9,868 bases of DNA from an uncultured Spirochaetales bacterium (GTDB taxonomy: Bacteria > UBP6 > UBA1177), in contig CACZFE010000050.1 of assembly GCA_902780365.1 (NCBI GenBank), positions 1 to 9,868 of the forward strand, read 5' to 3'. The stretch's first letter is position 1; the number at the start of each line of letters is the position of its first letter. The notes below the pieces were generated by a model. That model was not told where the DNA came from. It did not search any database and was given only the letters and a program-made list of their open reading frames with translations. Shown in pieces: positions 1 to 6,495 of the stretch. Made by a program: the position numbers and the translations under genes.

Positions 1-2
1 AA

Positions 3-695
3 GGAAGCCAGTTGTACGAAAAAATCGTACAACTGAAAATGCAAGCTGCTGACGGTAAATTTTACAAGACCGACTGCATGACAACGGAGCAGCTTTTCCG
101 CCTGATTCAGTCCGTTCCATCACCGAAAGCCGAACCTTTCAAACTTTGGATGGCGCAGGTCGCGAGAGAACGGCTTGACGAAATCAAAGACCCCGAAATT
201 TCAATCAACCGCGCACTTTTCAACTACCGTCAGCTCGGATATTCCGAAAGCTGGATAAACCAGCGGCTGAAAAGCATGGAAATCCGCAAAGACCTGACTG
301 ACGAATGGAAAAAGCACGGATTGCAGGACGGTATTCAGTTCGCGACCCTGACCGACATAATTTACAAGACATGGGCAGGCAAAACTGCCAAAGAATACAA
401 GGAATTCAAAGGGTTGAAGAAAGAAAACCTCCGCGACAACATGACAAATCAGGAACTTGTTCTGAACATGCTCGCAGAGCTTTCGACTACTGATATTTCA
501 AAAGCCCGCAATCCCAAGAATTTTGCCGAACATGCGGACGTTGCAAGGCACGGCGGAACAATCGCAAAAGAAGCACGCGAAAAGTTAGAAGCAGAAACTG
601 GCAAGAAAATCGTTTCTCCATCGAATGCACTTAGCAACGATCATCTTATCGAAACAAAAGCCTCTGTTTTTGACGAAGACGAAGAATCGAAATAG
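3..695 (+). CDS. Bro-N / DinD-like antirepressor-family protein, 5' partial
   Basis: The visible 230 residues match the Bro-N (BRO family, phage antirepressor/DinD-like) pattern. Counting from the TTG at 12, I see LKM-AADGK-YKTD at 8-21, the family hallmark RLIQSVPSPKAEPFKLW at 30-46, a PE-I--RA-F-YR-LGYSE-WI-QRLK block at 61-87, LTDEWKKHG at 95-103, EYKEFKGLKKENLRDNMT at 128-145, and a GGTIAKEAR-KLEAETGKKIVSPSNA end at 181-206. The tail is acidic (DEDEE). Such proteins occur in phages and as standalone bacterial genes; the Bro-N part is associated with DNA binding. The frame is open to the left edge (Gly-Ser-Gln before the TTG), and the family normally has more Bro-N sequence there, so I treat the gene as cut by the window. 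An alternative is a genuine short form starting at the TTG at 12, since AAGGA at 1-5 lies 6 nt upstream. It converges on the lipoprotein gene 68 nt downstream. The family call is firm; the function is inferred. Confidence 0.85.
   Translation, partial: GSQLYEKIVQLKMQAADGKFYKTDCMTTEQLFRLIQSVPSPKAEPFKLWMAQVARERLDEIKDPEISINRALFNYRQLGYSESWINQRLKSMEIRKDLTDEWKKHGLQDGIQFATLTDIIYKTWAGKTAKEYKEFKGLKKENLRDNMTNQELVLNMLAELSTTDISKARNPKNFAEHADVARHGGTIAKEAREKLEAETGKKIVSPSNALSNDHLIETKASVFDEDEESK
9..35. repeat. 11-bp perfect inverted repeat inside the antirepressor gene
   Basis: CAGTTGTACGA at 9-19 is the exact reverse complement of TCGTACAACTG at 25-35, with an AAAAA loop between them. It encodes the Q-L-Y-E-K-I-V-Q-L stretch of the Bro-N protein. 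The stem could form an RNA hairpin or be a dyad binding site. A coding coincidence is possible; a perfect 11-bp arm is uncommon in 10 kb. Confidence 0.7.
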
Positions 696-725
696 CCTGA
701 AAAGCATCGAGCAGCCGTCGGATTA

Positions 726-738
726 CTTGAAAACAAGG
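726..738. repeat. 13-bp direct repeat, left copy
   Basis: CTTGAAAACAAGG occurs here and again at 3962-3974 in the same orientation, so the two copies bracket the lipoprotein gene pair. The unit is itself a small hyphenated palindrome (CTTG-AAAA-CAAG). It lies in the 68-nt gap between the convergent antirepressor and lipoprotein genes. I saw no clear intrinsic terminator in that gap. By rough estimate one 13-mer match in 10 kb of this composition is not surprising, so the meaning is uncertain. Confidence 0.4.
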
Positions 739-763
739 CATATTTAAACCTACATTTTTAAGA

Positions 764-2323
764 TTATTCCTCAAACGGGCATATATTTTCTTCTTTGCAA
801 TAACACTCCATATCCCTCAAGATAAACGGGTCAGAATTAAGTTTCTGATACAACAACCATTTTCCTTCAAATTCGCTGAATCCATAAGGAAATATGGTTG
901 TTCCATCTGAATAGCTTTTGTCGTCATCCATTTTTTTCATGCAATATTTTCTATTTTTATCTAATCTATAGTAGCAAAGTCGACCGCCTGATCCAACACC
1001 GTCTCTGTAGGTTATCTCAACATAAAGAAGTAAATTCCCTCTGAGCTGATATGGTGAAAGCGTATAGGCATTATCAGCTGTTTCAGGGGTAAAATCAGAA
1101 ATTAATGTTTGATAATCAACAATTTTTTCGTTTTCAATCTTTGCTTTTGTTATGCCGACGCCGTTAAGATTGAAAACGAATTCTGAAGGATCTTCCTTAT
1201 TTAATTCTATTATTGATACTCTTTCATTTTCACGGTTGATTTTCATACAGTCTGAAAATGATTTTGGATTTTTGGACAAATCACAGATATATCCGTTTTT
1301 ATTTTCATCATAAATTCCGAGATAATTGTTTGCCAAACTTGCGTGATTCGTAACACCGTTTTCCAGTGAAGTCCATTTCCATTCTCCGACTTTGGCATAC
1401 ATCATTCGTTTGCTGCCGGCTTCAACAAGGTTGACAAATGCCCATTTCTCGTTCAGTGCAGGTTCATAGGAAATGCTTTGGACTTTTTTGTCATAAACAA
1501 TCTCAACTTTTGCATCATCGCCGATGTATGCAAGAAAAATATTTTCCTTGTTTAGTTCATAACTTCTTTTATCAGAAATCAATGCAAGTCTTTTGCCTTT
1601 AAAATAGGCCTGTTCCTGATGCCGTGATGGAATAATAAAAGAATATTTTTGCGTTGCTATATCGTAAGTCACATATTTGTCACCCACAGACCATTTTTCT
1701 ACACTAAGTTGTGATGGATATATTTGAAATCCGATTTTTCCGTCACTCATATTCCAAGATTTGACAACACCTCCTGAAGCATCTATCCCCCAACCGGTCT
1801 GGCTTATCTTTAGATCGCACTTATGCATTGGTATAAATTCAACAAGAGTCGGATATTCTTCAGCAAGCCTCTCTTTAGTCCAAGGCTTGAAACTTTCCAT
1901 AACGCACGGAGTTCCGCAGCAGGCGTATTCTGGATATTCGTGACATAAAGCATCATTCTGTTTATCCCACAGATTGCCGATGCAGATCGGGTCTTCATCA
2001 GTTGGTGTGTCGCAACCAGGGCGGCAGAAAGTGATCTTGCCGTTTGCGTCGTAATATGGGAACTGTGCTTCGCTTAGAGGCGGTTGGCATTCGGCCGAAT
2101 CGGATTGTTCCGTGTCTGAATCCGCGTCTTGATCCGATAAGTCATCTGAATCATCAATAATTTCTGATTGTTGAAAATCTGAATCGTCATCGATAGTTTC
2201 CGTATCACTGCCGTCGGAATCGGCATCCGACAGAATGTCAGAATCGTTTGATGAGTGCGAAGATGAGCAGGAAAAAAGAAGAGCAACCGACATCCCAACC
2301 AATAATTTAAGAAATTTATTCAT
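764..2323 (-). CDS. Lipoprotein with Asp/Ser-rich linker and Cys-rich module, paralog A
   Basis: A 519-aa protein of unknown function. Residues 1-18 form a lipoprotein signal with lipobox L-F-S-C and lipidated Cys19. Residues 20-77 are a low-complexity Asp/Ser/Glu linker of repeated DSD/DDSD. A conserved Cys-rich module follows at 79-170 (Cys 79, 100, 104, 114, 127, 135, 136, 140, 169), probably disulfide-bonded. The rest is predicted beta-rich, with recurring hydrophobic strands of the type G-K-x-L-L-Y (about 241, 290, 332, 428, 487) that suggest a beta-propeller; this is inference. The C-terminus has a C-Y-C-K-E-E-N-I-C motif. The ATG has a clear GGAGG site 6 nt upstream. It lies 20 nt downstream of a close paralog and is probably co-transcribed with it. 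It is expected at the cell envelope facing the periplasm or the outside. I recognise no named family. Confidence 0.9.
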   Translation of the reverse strand: MNKFLKLLVGMSVALLFSCSSSHSSNDSDILSDADSDGSDTETIDDDSDFQQSEIIDDSDDLSDQDADSDTEQSDSAECQPPLSEAQFPYYDANGKITFCRPGCDTPTDEDPICIGNLWDKQNDALCHEYPEYACCGTPCVMESFKPWTKERLAEEYPTLVEFIPMHKCDLKISQTGWGIDASGGVVKSWNMSDGKIGFQIYPSQLSVEKWSVGDKYVTYDIATQKYSFIIPSRHQEQAYFKGKRLALISDKRSYELNKENIFLAYIGDDAKVEIVYDKKVQSISYEPALNEKWAFVNLVEAGSKRMMYAKVGEWKWTSLENGVTNHASLANNYLGIYDENKNGYICDLSKNPKSFSDCMKINRENERVSIIELNKEDPSEFVFNLNGVGITKAKIENEKIVDYQTLISDFTPETADNAYTLSPYQLRGNLLLYVEITYRDGVGSGGRLCYYRLDKNRKYCMKKMDDDKSYSDGTTIFPYGFSEFEGKWLLYQKLNSDPFILRDMECYCKEENICPFEE

Positions 2324-2343
2324 TTTATACCTCCATCCTATAA

Positions 2344-3897
2344 TTATTCCTCAAACGGGCAGACGCCCTCTTCCCGACAATAACATTCCATGTCACGCAA
2401 AATAAGCGGCATGGAATTTAATTTTTGGTATAACAACCATTTTCCTTCGAATTCAGCATCACCATAGGGATATATCGGGATGCCATCATATTCTGAATCT
2501 TCCTCCATTTTCTTCATGCAATATGATTTTTTAGATTTCAGATTATAATAACAAAGTTTGTTGGCCGGAACAACACCTTGTTCTCCTGTTTGAAAAGCCT
2601 CTTCATAAAGCAGAATGTTCCCGCGAAACATATTGATTATAAAACCCAAAATATTAACTTTCCCAACGATTTCATCAGAAAATGAGGTTATCAAGTCGCT
2701 GTAATTCCATTTCCCGGATTTATACTCCATCAAAACAATTTTTCCTTGATTTGCGCTGTATGCTGCCCTGCTACTGTCTTCTTTATCTAAAACAAGATAC
2801 CGGATTTTTTCTCCGTCATTAACATTGTAACATTCGTTCAGACTTTTCGGATATTTGTCTAAATCACATATATAGCCTTTAAAATCATCCCTATACAAAG
2901 CTAATCTGTCTCCTACAATTGATGGCTCCCAACCCAATCCGCTACCAAGAGATACCCATTTCCATTCTCCGACTTTGGCATAAAGCATCCTTTTGCCACT
3001 GTTGTCTACAAGATTCACAAACGCCCATTTTTCATTCAGAGCTGATTCATAAGAAATGCTTTTAACTTTTTTATCATAGATGATCTCGACTTTTCCGTCA
3101 TCGCCGATATATGCAAGAAAAATGTTTTCGTTGTTCAAATCATAACTTCTCTTGTCAGAAATCAATGCAAGCCTTTTGCCTTTGTAATATGCTTGTTCCT
3201 GATGTCGTGCAGGAATGATGAGAGAATATTTCTGCGATGCAATGTCGTAAGTGAAATATTTTCTTTTTGATGGCCATTGCTCATAATTAAGTTCAAGCGG
3301 GTACATGTGGAAACCGACTTTTCCATCGCTAAGATTCCATGACTTGACCACACCGTGAGAACCATCATTAAACCATCTTGATATTTTTAAATCGCACTTG
3401 TGCATAGCAAGCATGATTTTTCCGTTATCATCCACCATGATTTTGTCGTTTTCTTCTTTTGTCATCGGTTTCAAACTTTCCAAAACACACGGTGTCCCGC
3501 AGCAGGCATATTCCGGGTATTCGTGACAGAGTTTTTCATTCTGTTCATCCCAGAGATTGCGGACACAATGCGGATCTTTTTCGGTCGGAGTATCACAACC
3601 GGGGCGGCAGAAGGTGATCTTGCCGTTTGCGTCATAATATGGGAACTGCGCTTCACTTAACGGCGGCTGACATTCGTCGGAATCTCTGTCGGAATCAGCG
3701 TCATCATCCGGTGTTTTGTCGGAATCATCAATAAAATCGAAATCTTCTTCTAAATCCGTGTCGTCATCAATGATGCTTTCTGAGTCATCGGTATCGGAGT
3801 CAGGAATTATGTCGGAATCTGCAGAAGAGCGCGAGGAGGAACAGGAAACGAGGAAAAACAATGCAATAAAAAGTACAATTATTGAATTTCTTTGCAT
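2344..3897 (-). CDS. Lipoprotein with Asp/Ser-rich linker and Cys-rich module, paralog B
   Basis: A 517-aa paralog of the downstream lipoprotein, with the same architecture: signal peptide with lipobox L-V-S-C (Cys19), Asp/Ser/Glu linker at about 20-75, Cys-rich module (Cys 76, 97, 101, 111, 124, 132, 133, 137, 168), a beta-rich body and a C-terminal C-Y-C-R-E-E-G-V-C motif. From the first module Cys to the EWKW motif the two are near-identical, as are the last ~70 residues, while the stretch between is much more divergent. I chose the ATG at 3897 because it gives a standard lipoprotein signal and has GGAGG 5 nt upstream. An in-frame extension of 12 residues to 3933 would start with MRRSLLL and run through that ribosome site, so it is unlikely. 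It is the first gene behind the promoter at 3945-3972. Function unknown; surface or periplasmic lipoprotein by inference. Confidence 0.88.
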   Translation of the reverse strand: MQRNSIIVLFIALFFLVSCSSSRSSADSDIIPDSDTDDSESIIDDDTDLEEDFDFIDDSDKTPDDDADSDRDSDECQPPLSEAQFPYYDANGKITFCRPGCDTPTEKDPHCVRNLWDEQNEKLCHEYPEYACCGTPCVLESLKPMTKEENDKIMVDDNGKIMLAMHKCDLKISRWFNDGSHGVVKSWNLSDGKVGFHMYPLELNYEQWPSKRKYFTYDIASQKYSLIIPARHQEQAYYKGKRLALISDKRSYDLNNENIFLAYIGDDGKVEIIYDKKVKSISYESALNEKWAFVNLVDNSGKRMLYAKVGEWKWVSLGSGLGWEPSIVGDRLALYRDDFKGYICDLDKYPKSLNECYNVNDGEKIRYLVLDKEDSSRAAYSANQGKIVLMEYKSGKWNYSDLITSFSDEIVGKVNILGFIINMFRGNILLYEEAFQTGEQGVVPANKLCYYNLKSKKSYCMKKMEEDSEYDGIPIYPYGDAEFEGKWLLYQKLNSMPLILRDMECYCREEGVCPFEE

Positions 3898-3902
3898 TTT
3901 AT

Positions 3903-3907
3903 CCTCC
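3903..3907 (-). promoter_or_regulatory. Ribosome binding site deciding the paralog B start
   Basis: On the minus strand GGAGG lies 5 nt before the ATG at 3897. The alternative upstream ATG at 3909 overlaps this site and would have it inside its coding region, which argues for the 3897 start. Confidence 0.8.
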
Positions 3908-3944
3908 ATTGAAAGAAGTAAACTCCGTCTCAAAAAACCTGAGA

Positions 3945-3972
3945 ATTATAGCAGAAAAACGCTTGAAAACAA
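3945..3972 (-). promoter_or_regulatory. Sigma70-like extended -10 promoter for the lipoprotein pair
   Basis: Read on the minus strand, a perfect TATAAT (3945-3950) is preceded by TGC, giving the extended -10 form TGnTATAAT. A weak -35 candidate TTGTTT (3967-3972) sits 16 nt upstream. Transcription would start near 3938, leaving a leader of about 40 nt before the ATG at 3897. This suggests that the lipoprotein genes are expressed separately from the operon upstream. Confidence 0.65.
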
Positions 3973-3974
3973 GG
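3962..3974. repeat. 13-bp direct repeat, right copy
   Basis: Second copy of CTTGAAAACAAGG (see 726-738). This copy overlaps the -35 candidate of the lipoprotein promoter and one arm of a possible hairpin. Confidence 0.4.
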
Positions 3975-4019
3975 GGTTGTTGGTAAGACTCTCTACGACA
4001 ACACGAGTTCCTTGTTCAA
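3963..4019 (-). terminator. Possible weak hairpin terminator after the protease gene
   Basis: On the minus strand TTGAACAAGG (4010-4019, overlapping the TGA stop) can pair with CCTTG-TT-TTCAA (3963-3974) with a two-base bulge, and an inner TGTTG/CAACA stem is possible. The loop is long and the T-run after the stem is short, so an intrinsic terminator is only a possibility. It would end the long operon just before the lipoprotein promoter. Confidence 0.25.
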
Positions 4020-4855
4020 AATTTCCCATCCTTCCTGTAAAGCAGAAAGTATGCTCCGCAGAATGTGAGCACTGCCGTTGCGCCGATGATCCCCTCAAGG
4101 GCAATGTCGGAGAGAGTGAAAACCTTGAACACAGCCAGAGCGGCAATAAAATCCATCACCGTATGCAGCAGTATCGCAAGCGGATATAACAAAAGTTTAT
4201 TCTTCTCCCGGCAGGCATAGAAGACAATTATCGAAGCTCCGATATGGAACATTACGGCAAAAACACGTTCCGCTACACTCATTCCGAGATTCGCGATGGA
4301 AAATGCCGCAAGCTGTTCAGCCAGTTTATAGAGCGCATCAACCTTCTCCGGTGCCTTTGACATGACCTGACTGACCACTGTTCCGAATGTTCCGCTATTG
4401 ATCATAAAGGCATAAACAAGATATGTAACGGAGGTCGCTCCGACGATAAGCATGACTTCAAAACAGCCGTGACCTATTCCGTAAGAAACGGCCGTTTCCT
4501 TATTCTTTCTGTTTTTGAGTACCGTTTTGAATGCAATAAGCCGCCCGGTCTCTTCAAAAAGTCCGGGGAAAAGTCCAGCCATAAAAGCCATGAGGACCGG
4601 ATGAGCGTTTATAAATCGGCTTGCGGCATGCTGCGTGAGCCCCATCGCATCGGGAAAGAGCAGCAGATTCTGGATCGGTTTTTCCAGAACAAGCGCAAAC
4701 AGAAGGAAGGTCACCGCACCGATGATAACTGTCGAGAATTTCTCCTTTTTTCTTATTGTCCAGGTAGTCGCGATCACAAGCGGTAAAAGTATCATGAGAA
4801 TCGTTTGCGATGTAAGGAGAATTATCTGTTCAGTCCCTATTTTAGCGAATTCCAA
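4016..4855 (-). CDS. YhfC-family (glutamic-type) intramembrane protease
   Basis: A 279-aa polytopic membrane protein with about 7-8 hydrophobic segments (near 10-30, 42-58, 85-100, 135-152, 183-200, 204-215, 221-242, 250-273). It carries the motifs expected of the YhfC/DUF2324 branch of CPBP/PrsW-like putative membrane peptidases: EETGR at 101-105, GIGHG-CFE at 126-133, H204 in a membrane segment and HTVMD at 231-235. The Glu pair and His residues are the presumed active site. The substrate is unknown. The start is a TTG with AGAGGT six nt upstream. It begins 15 nt after ispD and is the last gene of the operon, so co-expression is likely. Length is close to the roughly 260 aa usual for the family. 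The family call is good; proteolytic activity is inferred from the motifs. Confidence 0.82.
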   Translation of the reverse strand: MEFAKIGTEQIILLTSQTILMILLPLVIATTWTIRKKEKFSTVIIGAVTFLLFALVLEKPIQNLLLFPDAMGLTQHAASRFINAHPVLMAFMAGLFPGLFEETGRLIAFKTVLKNRKNKETAVSYGIGHGCFEVMLIVGATSVTYLVYAFMINSGTFGTVVSQVMSKAPEKVDALYKLAEQLAAFSIANLGMSVAERVFAVMFHIGASIIVFYACREKNKLLLYPLAILLHTVMDFIAALAVFKVFTLSDIALEGIIGATAVLTFCGAYFLLYRKDGKF

Positions 4856-4861
4856 GATCTC

Positions 4862-4867
4862 ACCTCT
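4862..4867 (-). promoter_or_regulatory. Ribosome binding site supporting a TTG start
   Basis: AGAGGT on the minus strand lies 6 nt before the TTG at 4855. No ATG or GTG lies between this site and the first membrane segment, so TTG is the best start for the protease. Confidence 0.65.
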
Positions 4868-4870
4868 CGA

Positions 4871-5563
4871 TTATCCCTTTCCCGCGATTATTCCGGCGAG
4901 AGCTATATCTTCAGGGTAAGTTATTTTGATGTTTGTCCGCTCTCCTTCGACGATGCGGATGTCGGCAAGACCGTATTTGAAAACGATCCCACAGTCGTCG
5001 GTTGCCCCTGCAAAACCTTCTTCTTTCGCAAGAGCGTGTGCTTTTTTTATGACGCCTGCTCTGAATCCCTGAGGCGTCTGGACCTGCATCATTCTGCTTC
5101 GGTCTGTAGTTGCCGTCATTTTGCCGTTTTCAGCTTTGATTATTGTGTCGGTCGCTTTGACCGCGGTGTGGACAGCATCGGATGAATCAAGTGCCGCAAT
5201 GCAGTCATCGATGATTCTTTGCGAAACGAAAGGTCTCGCCGCGTCATGAATAAGGACTTTTGCGTCGTCTTCGGCGATTTCCCCTACTCCGATCGATGAA
5301 CTTTCAGCCCTGACCATGCCTCCGGGAACGATTTTTGTCACTTTCTTGAAGCCTAATTTCTTAACTATTTCAGTGATTTTTTCTATGCAGGCGGGTTCCG
5401 AGACTACGATTATCTCATCGATCCCGCTGTTTTTTTCAAACGCTTCGATGCTGCGCCCGACTATGGTTTTCCCGGCAATTTCAATGAATTGTTTCGGAAA
5501 GCCGCAGTTCATCCGCTCCCCTTTTCCCGAAGCCAGAATCACAGCGTAAACTTTTCTACTCAT
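4871..5563 (-). CDS. ispD: 2-C-methyl-D-erythritol 4-phosphate cytidylyltransferase
   Basis: A cytosolic enzyme that couples MEP with CTP to give CDP-methylerythritol and diphosphate, the third step of the MEP isoprenoid pathway. From the ATG at 5563 (230 aa, normal family length) I see the nucleotide-binding loop ASGKGERM at 11-18, PKQ at 23-25, HDAARPF at 106-112, DT at 139-140, TTDRSR at 152-157, QTPQGF at 162-167, TDD at 188-190 and NIKIT at 211-215. The catalytic Arg17, Lys24 and Lys213 positions are kept. A TTG five codons upstream (5578) is possible, but the ATG has GAGG 9 nt before it. The ATG overlaps the end of xerD by 8 nt, so translation is probably coupled. The related ribitol-phosphate cytidylyltransferase (TarI) is the main alternative; the DT-I, TTDRSR and NIKIT pattern fits IspD better. 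No ispF is visible next to it. Confidence 0.85.
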   Translation of the reverse strand: MSRKVYAVILASGKGERMNCGFPKQFIEIAGKTIVGRSIEAFEKNSGIDEIIVVSEPACIEKITEIVKKLGFKKVTKIVPGGMVRAESSSIGVGEIAEDDAKVLIHDAARPFVSQRIIDDCIAALDSSDAVHTAVKATDTIIKAENGKMTATTDRSRMMQVQTPQGFRAGVIKKAHALAKEEGFAGATDDCGIVFKYGLADIRIVEGERTNIKITYPEDIALAGIIAGKG

Positions 5564-6488
5564 CTTCTTTTTCCTCAAAATCTATGTTTTCGCGCGGATG
5601 TTTTTTATCGAATTCCCTATGTATCGCCTCCTGCTCGACATGGGTGTAAATTTCAGTCGTGTTGATGCTTGAATGTCCCAAAAGCATCTGGACACTTCTG
5701 AGATCGGCTCCTCCTTCAAGCAGATGCGTCGCAAATGTGTGGCGCAGTTTGTGGGGCGAAATATCTTTGGTGATTCCTGCCATCACCGCGAATTCCTTGA
5801 GCTTTTTCCAGATTCCCTGACGTGTCAGCTTTCCGCCACGGTTATTAAGGAAGACATATTCGTTGAAATCCCCTTTTTTCATAAGCTGATAGCGCATTCT
5901 GTCGATATACTCGTGCAGATATTTCGCCGCATCGTCGCTGTATGGAACGATCCGCTCCTTGCTTCCCTTTCCGAAAACGCGCAGAAGCTGTCTCTGGCGG
6001 TAGATGTTGCTTATTTTCAGATCCACAAGTTCCGAAACGCGCAGCCCAGACGAATAGAACATTTCAAGCATCGTTCTGTCGCGGAATCCTGAAGGCGTAG
6101 ACGTGTCCACGACCGAAAAAAGGCGCTGCAGTTCATCGTAAGTGAGGAAGACAGGAAGCGATTTTTTGAGTTTCACAGGCTCTAAGATCTCAAGCATTTC
6201 AGGGATGATAAAGTCATCTTCAAGCAAAAACTTGAGAAATCCGCGAAGGCTTGAGATCGCGCGTGCCAGAGAGCGGTCGCTGAAATCCTTGTCTTTTGAA
6301 AGATGAATGACATATTCGCTGACATTAACCGAATCGGCCTGTGTAAGACAAAGTCCTCTCGAATCAAGATACTCCAGAAAATCGGTAAGATCGCGCTCAT
6401 AGGCTTCGACACTGTTCAAGGCAAGCCTTTTTTCAAGCTTAACGTGGTTCATATATTTTCTCAGAAGCCTGGCATCGCTTTTATTCAT
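5556..6488 (-). CDS. xerD: Tyrosine recombinase XerD
   Basis: A 310-aa tyrosine site-specific recombinase. In most bacteria XerD acts with XerC at dif to resolve chromosome dimers at division. The N-terminal SAM-like DNA-binding domain covers about 5-105. The catalytic domain carries the full set: Arg150 (SSGLRVSEL), Lys174 (GKGSKER), His246 and Arg249 (SPHKLRHTFATH), His272 (LLGHSSINTT) and nucleophile Tyr281 (IYTHV). DTSTPSGFRDR at 128-138 and the HP-R end favour XerD over XerC or a phage integrase. The start ATG has AGGTG upstream, overlapping the stop of the preceding gene (7-nt gap). The last bases overlap ispD. An acidic tail (FEEKEDE) extends slightly past the usual end. Its place inside a housekeeping operon supports a chromosomal Xer role. 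I did not see a dif site in the window. Confidence 0.93.
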   Translation of the reverse strand: MNKSDARLLRKYMNHVKLEKRLALNSVEAYERDLTDFLEYLDSRGLCLTQADSVNVSEYVIHLSKDKDFSDRSLARAISSLRGFLKFLLEDDFIIPEMLEILEPVKLKKSLPVFLTYDELQRLFSVVDTSTPSGFRDRTMLEMFYSSGLRVSELVDLKISNIYRQRQLLRVFGKGSKERIVPYSDDAAKYLHEYIDRMRYQLMKKGDFNEYVFLNNRGGKLTRQGIWKKLKEFAVMAGITKDISPHKLRHTFATHLLEGGADLRSVQMLLGHSSINTTEIYTHVEQEAIHREFDKKHPRENIDFEEKEDE

Positions 6489-6495
6489 TCTTCAC

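Noticed and set aside
696..763. Bidirectional terminator between the convergent genes
   Set aside because: Only a 4-bp stem (CTTG-AAAA-CAAG) and AT-only short stems are present. No GC-rich hairpin with a T-run is visible.
2090..2260. Short repeated GAATC/TCGGAAT-like units that might be a repeat array
   Set aside because: They are codon-level repeats of the Asp/Ser linker (the same occurs at 3670-3830); spacing is irregular and there is no CRISPR repeat/spacer structure.
3716..4189. Plus-strand open frame of 157 codons rich in Ser/Glu
   Set aside because: It is the antisense of the Asp/Ser linker and signal peptide of paralog B and runs on into the intergenic region and the protease 3' end. 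It has no domain logic.
4805..5185. Plus-strand open frame of 126 codons
   Set aside because: Shadow of ispD and the protease start on the other strand.
5556..6488. Phage or integron integrase marking a mobile element
   Set aside because: Sequence features (DTSTPSGFRDR, length, C-terminal HP-R) and the operon with ispD fit the chromosomal XerD. No att or attC site was seen.
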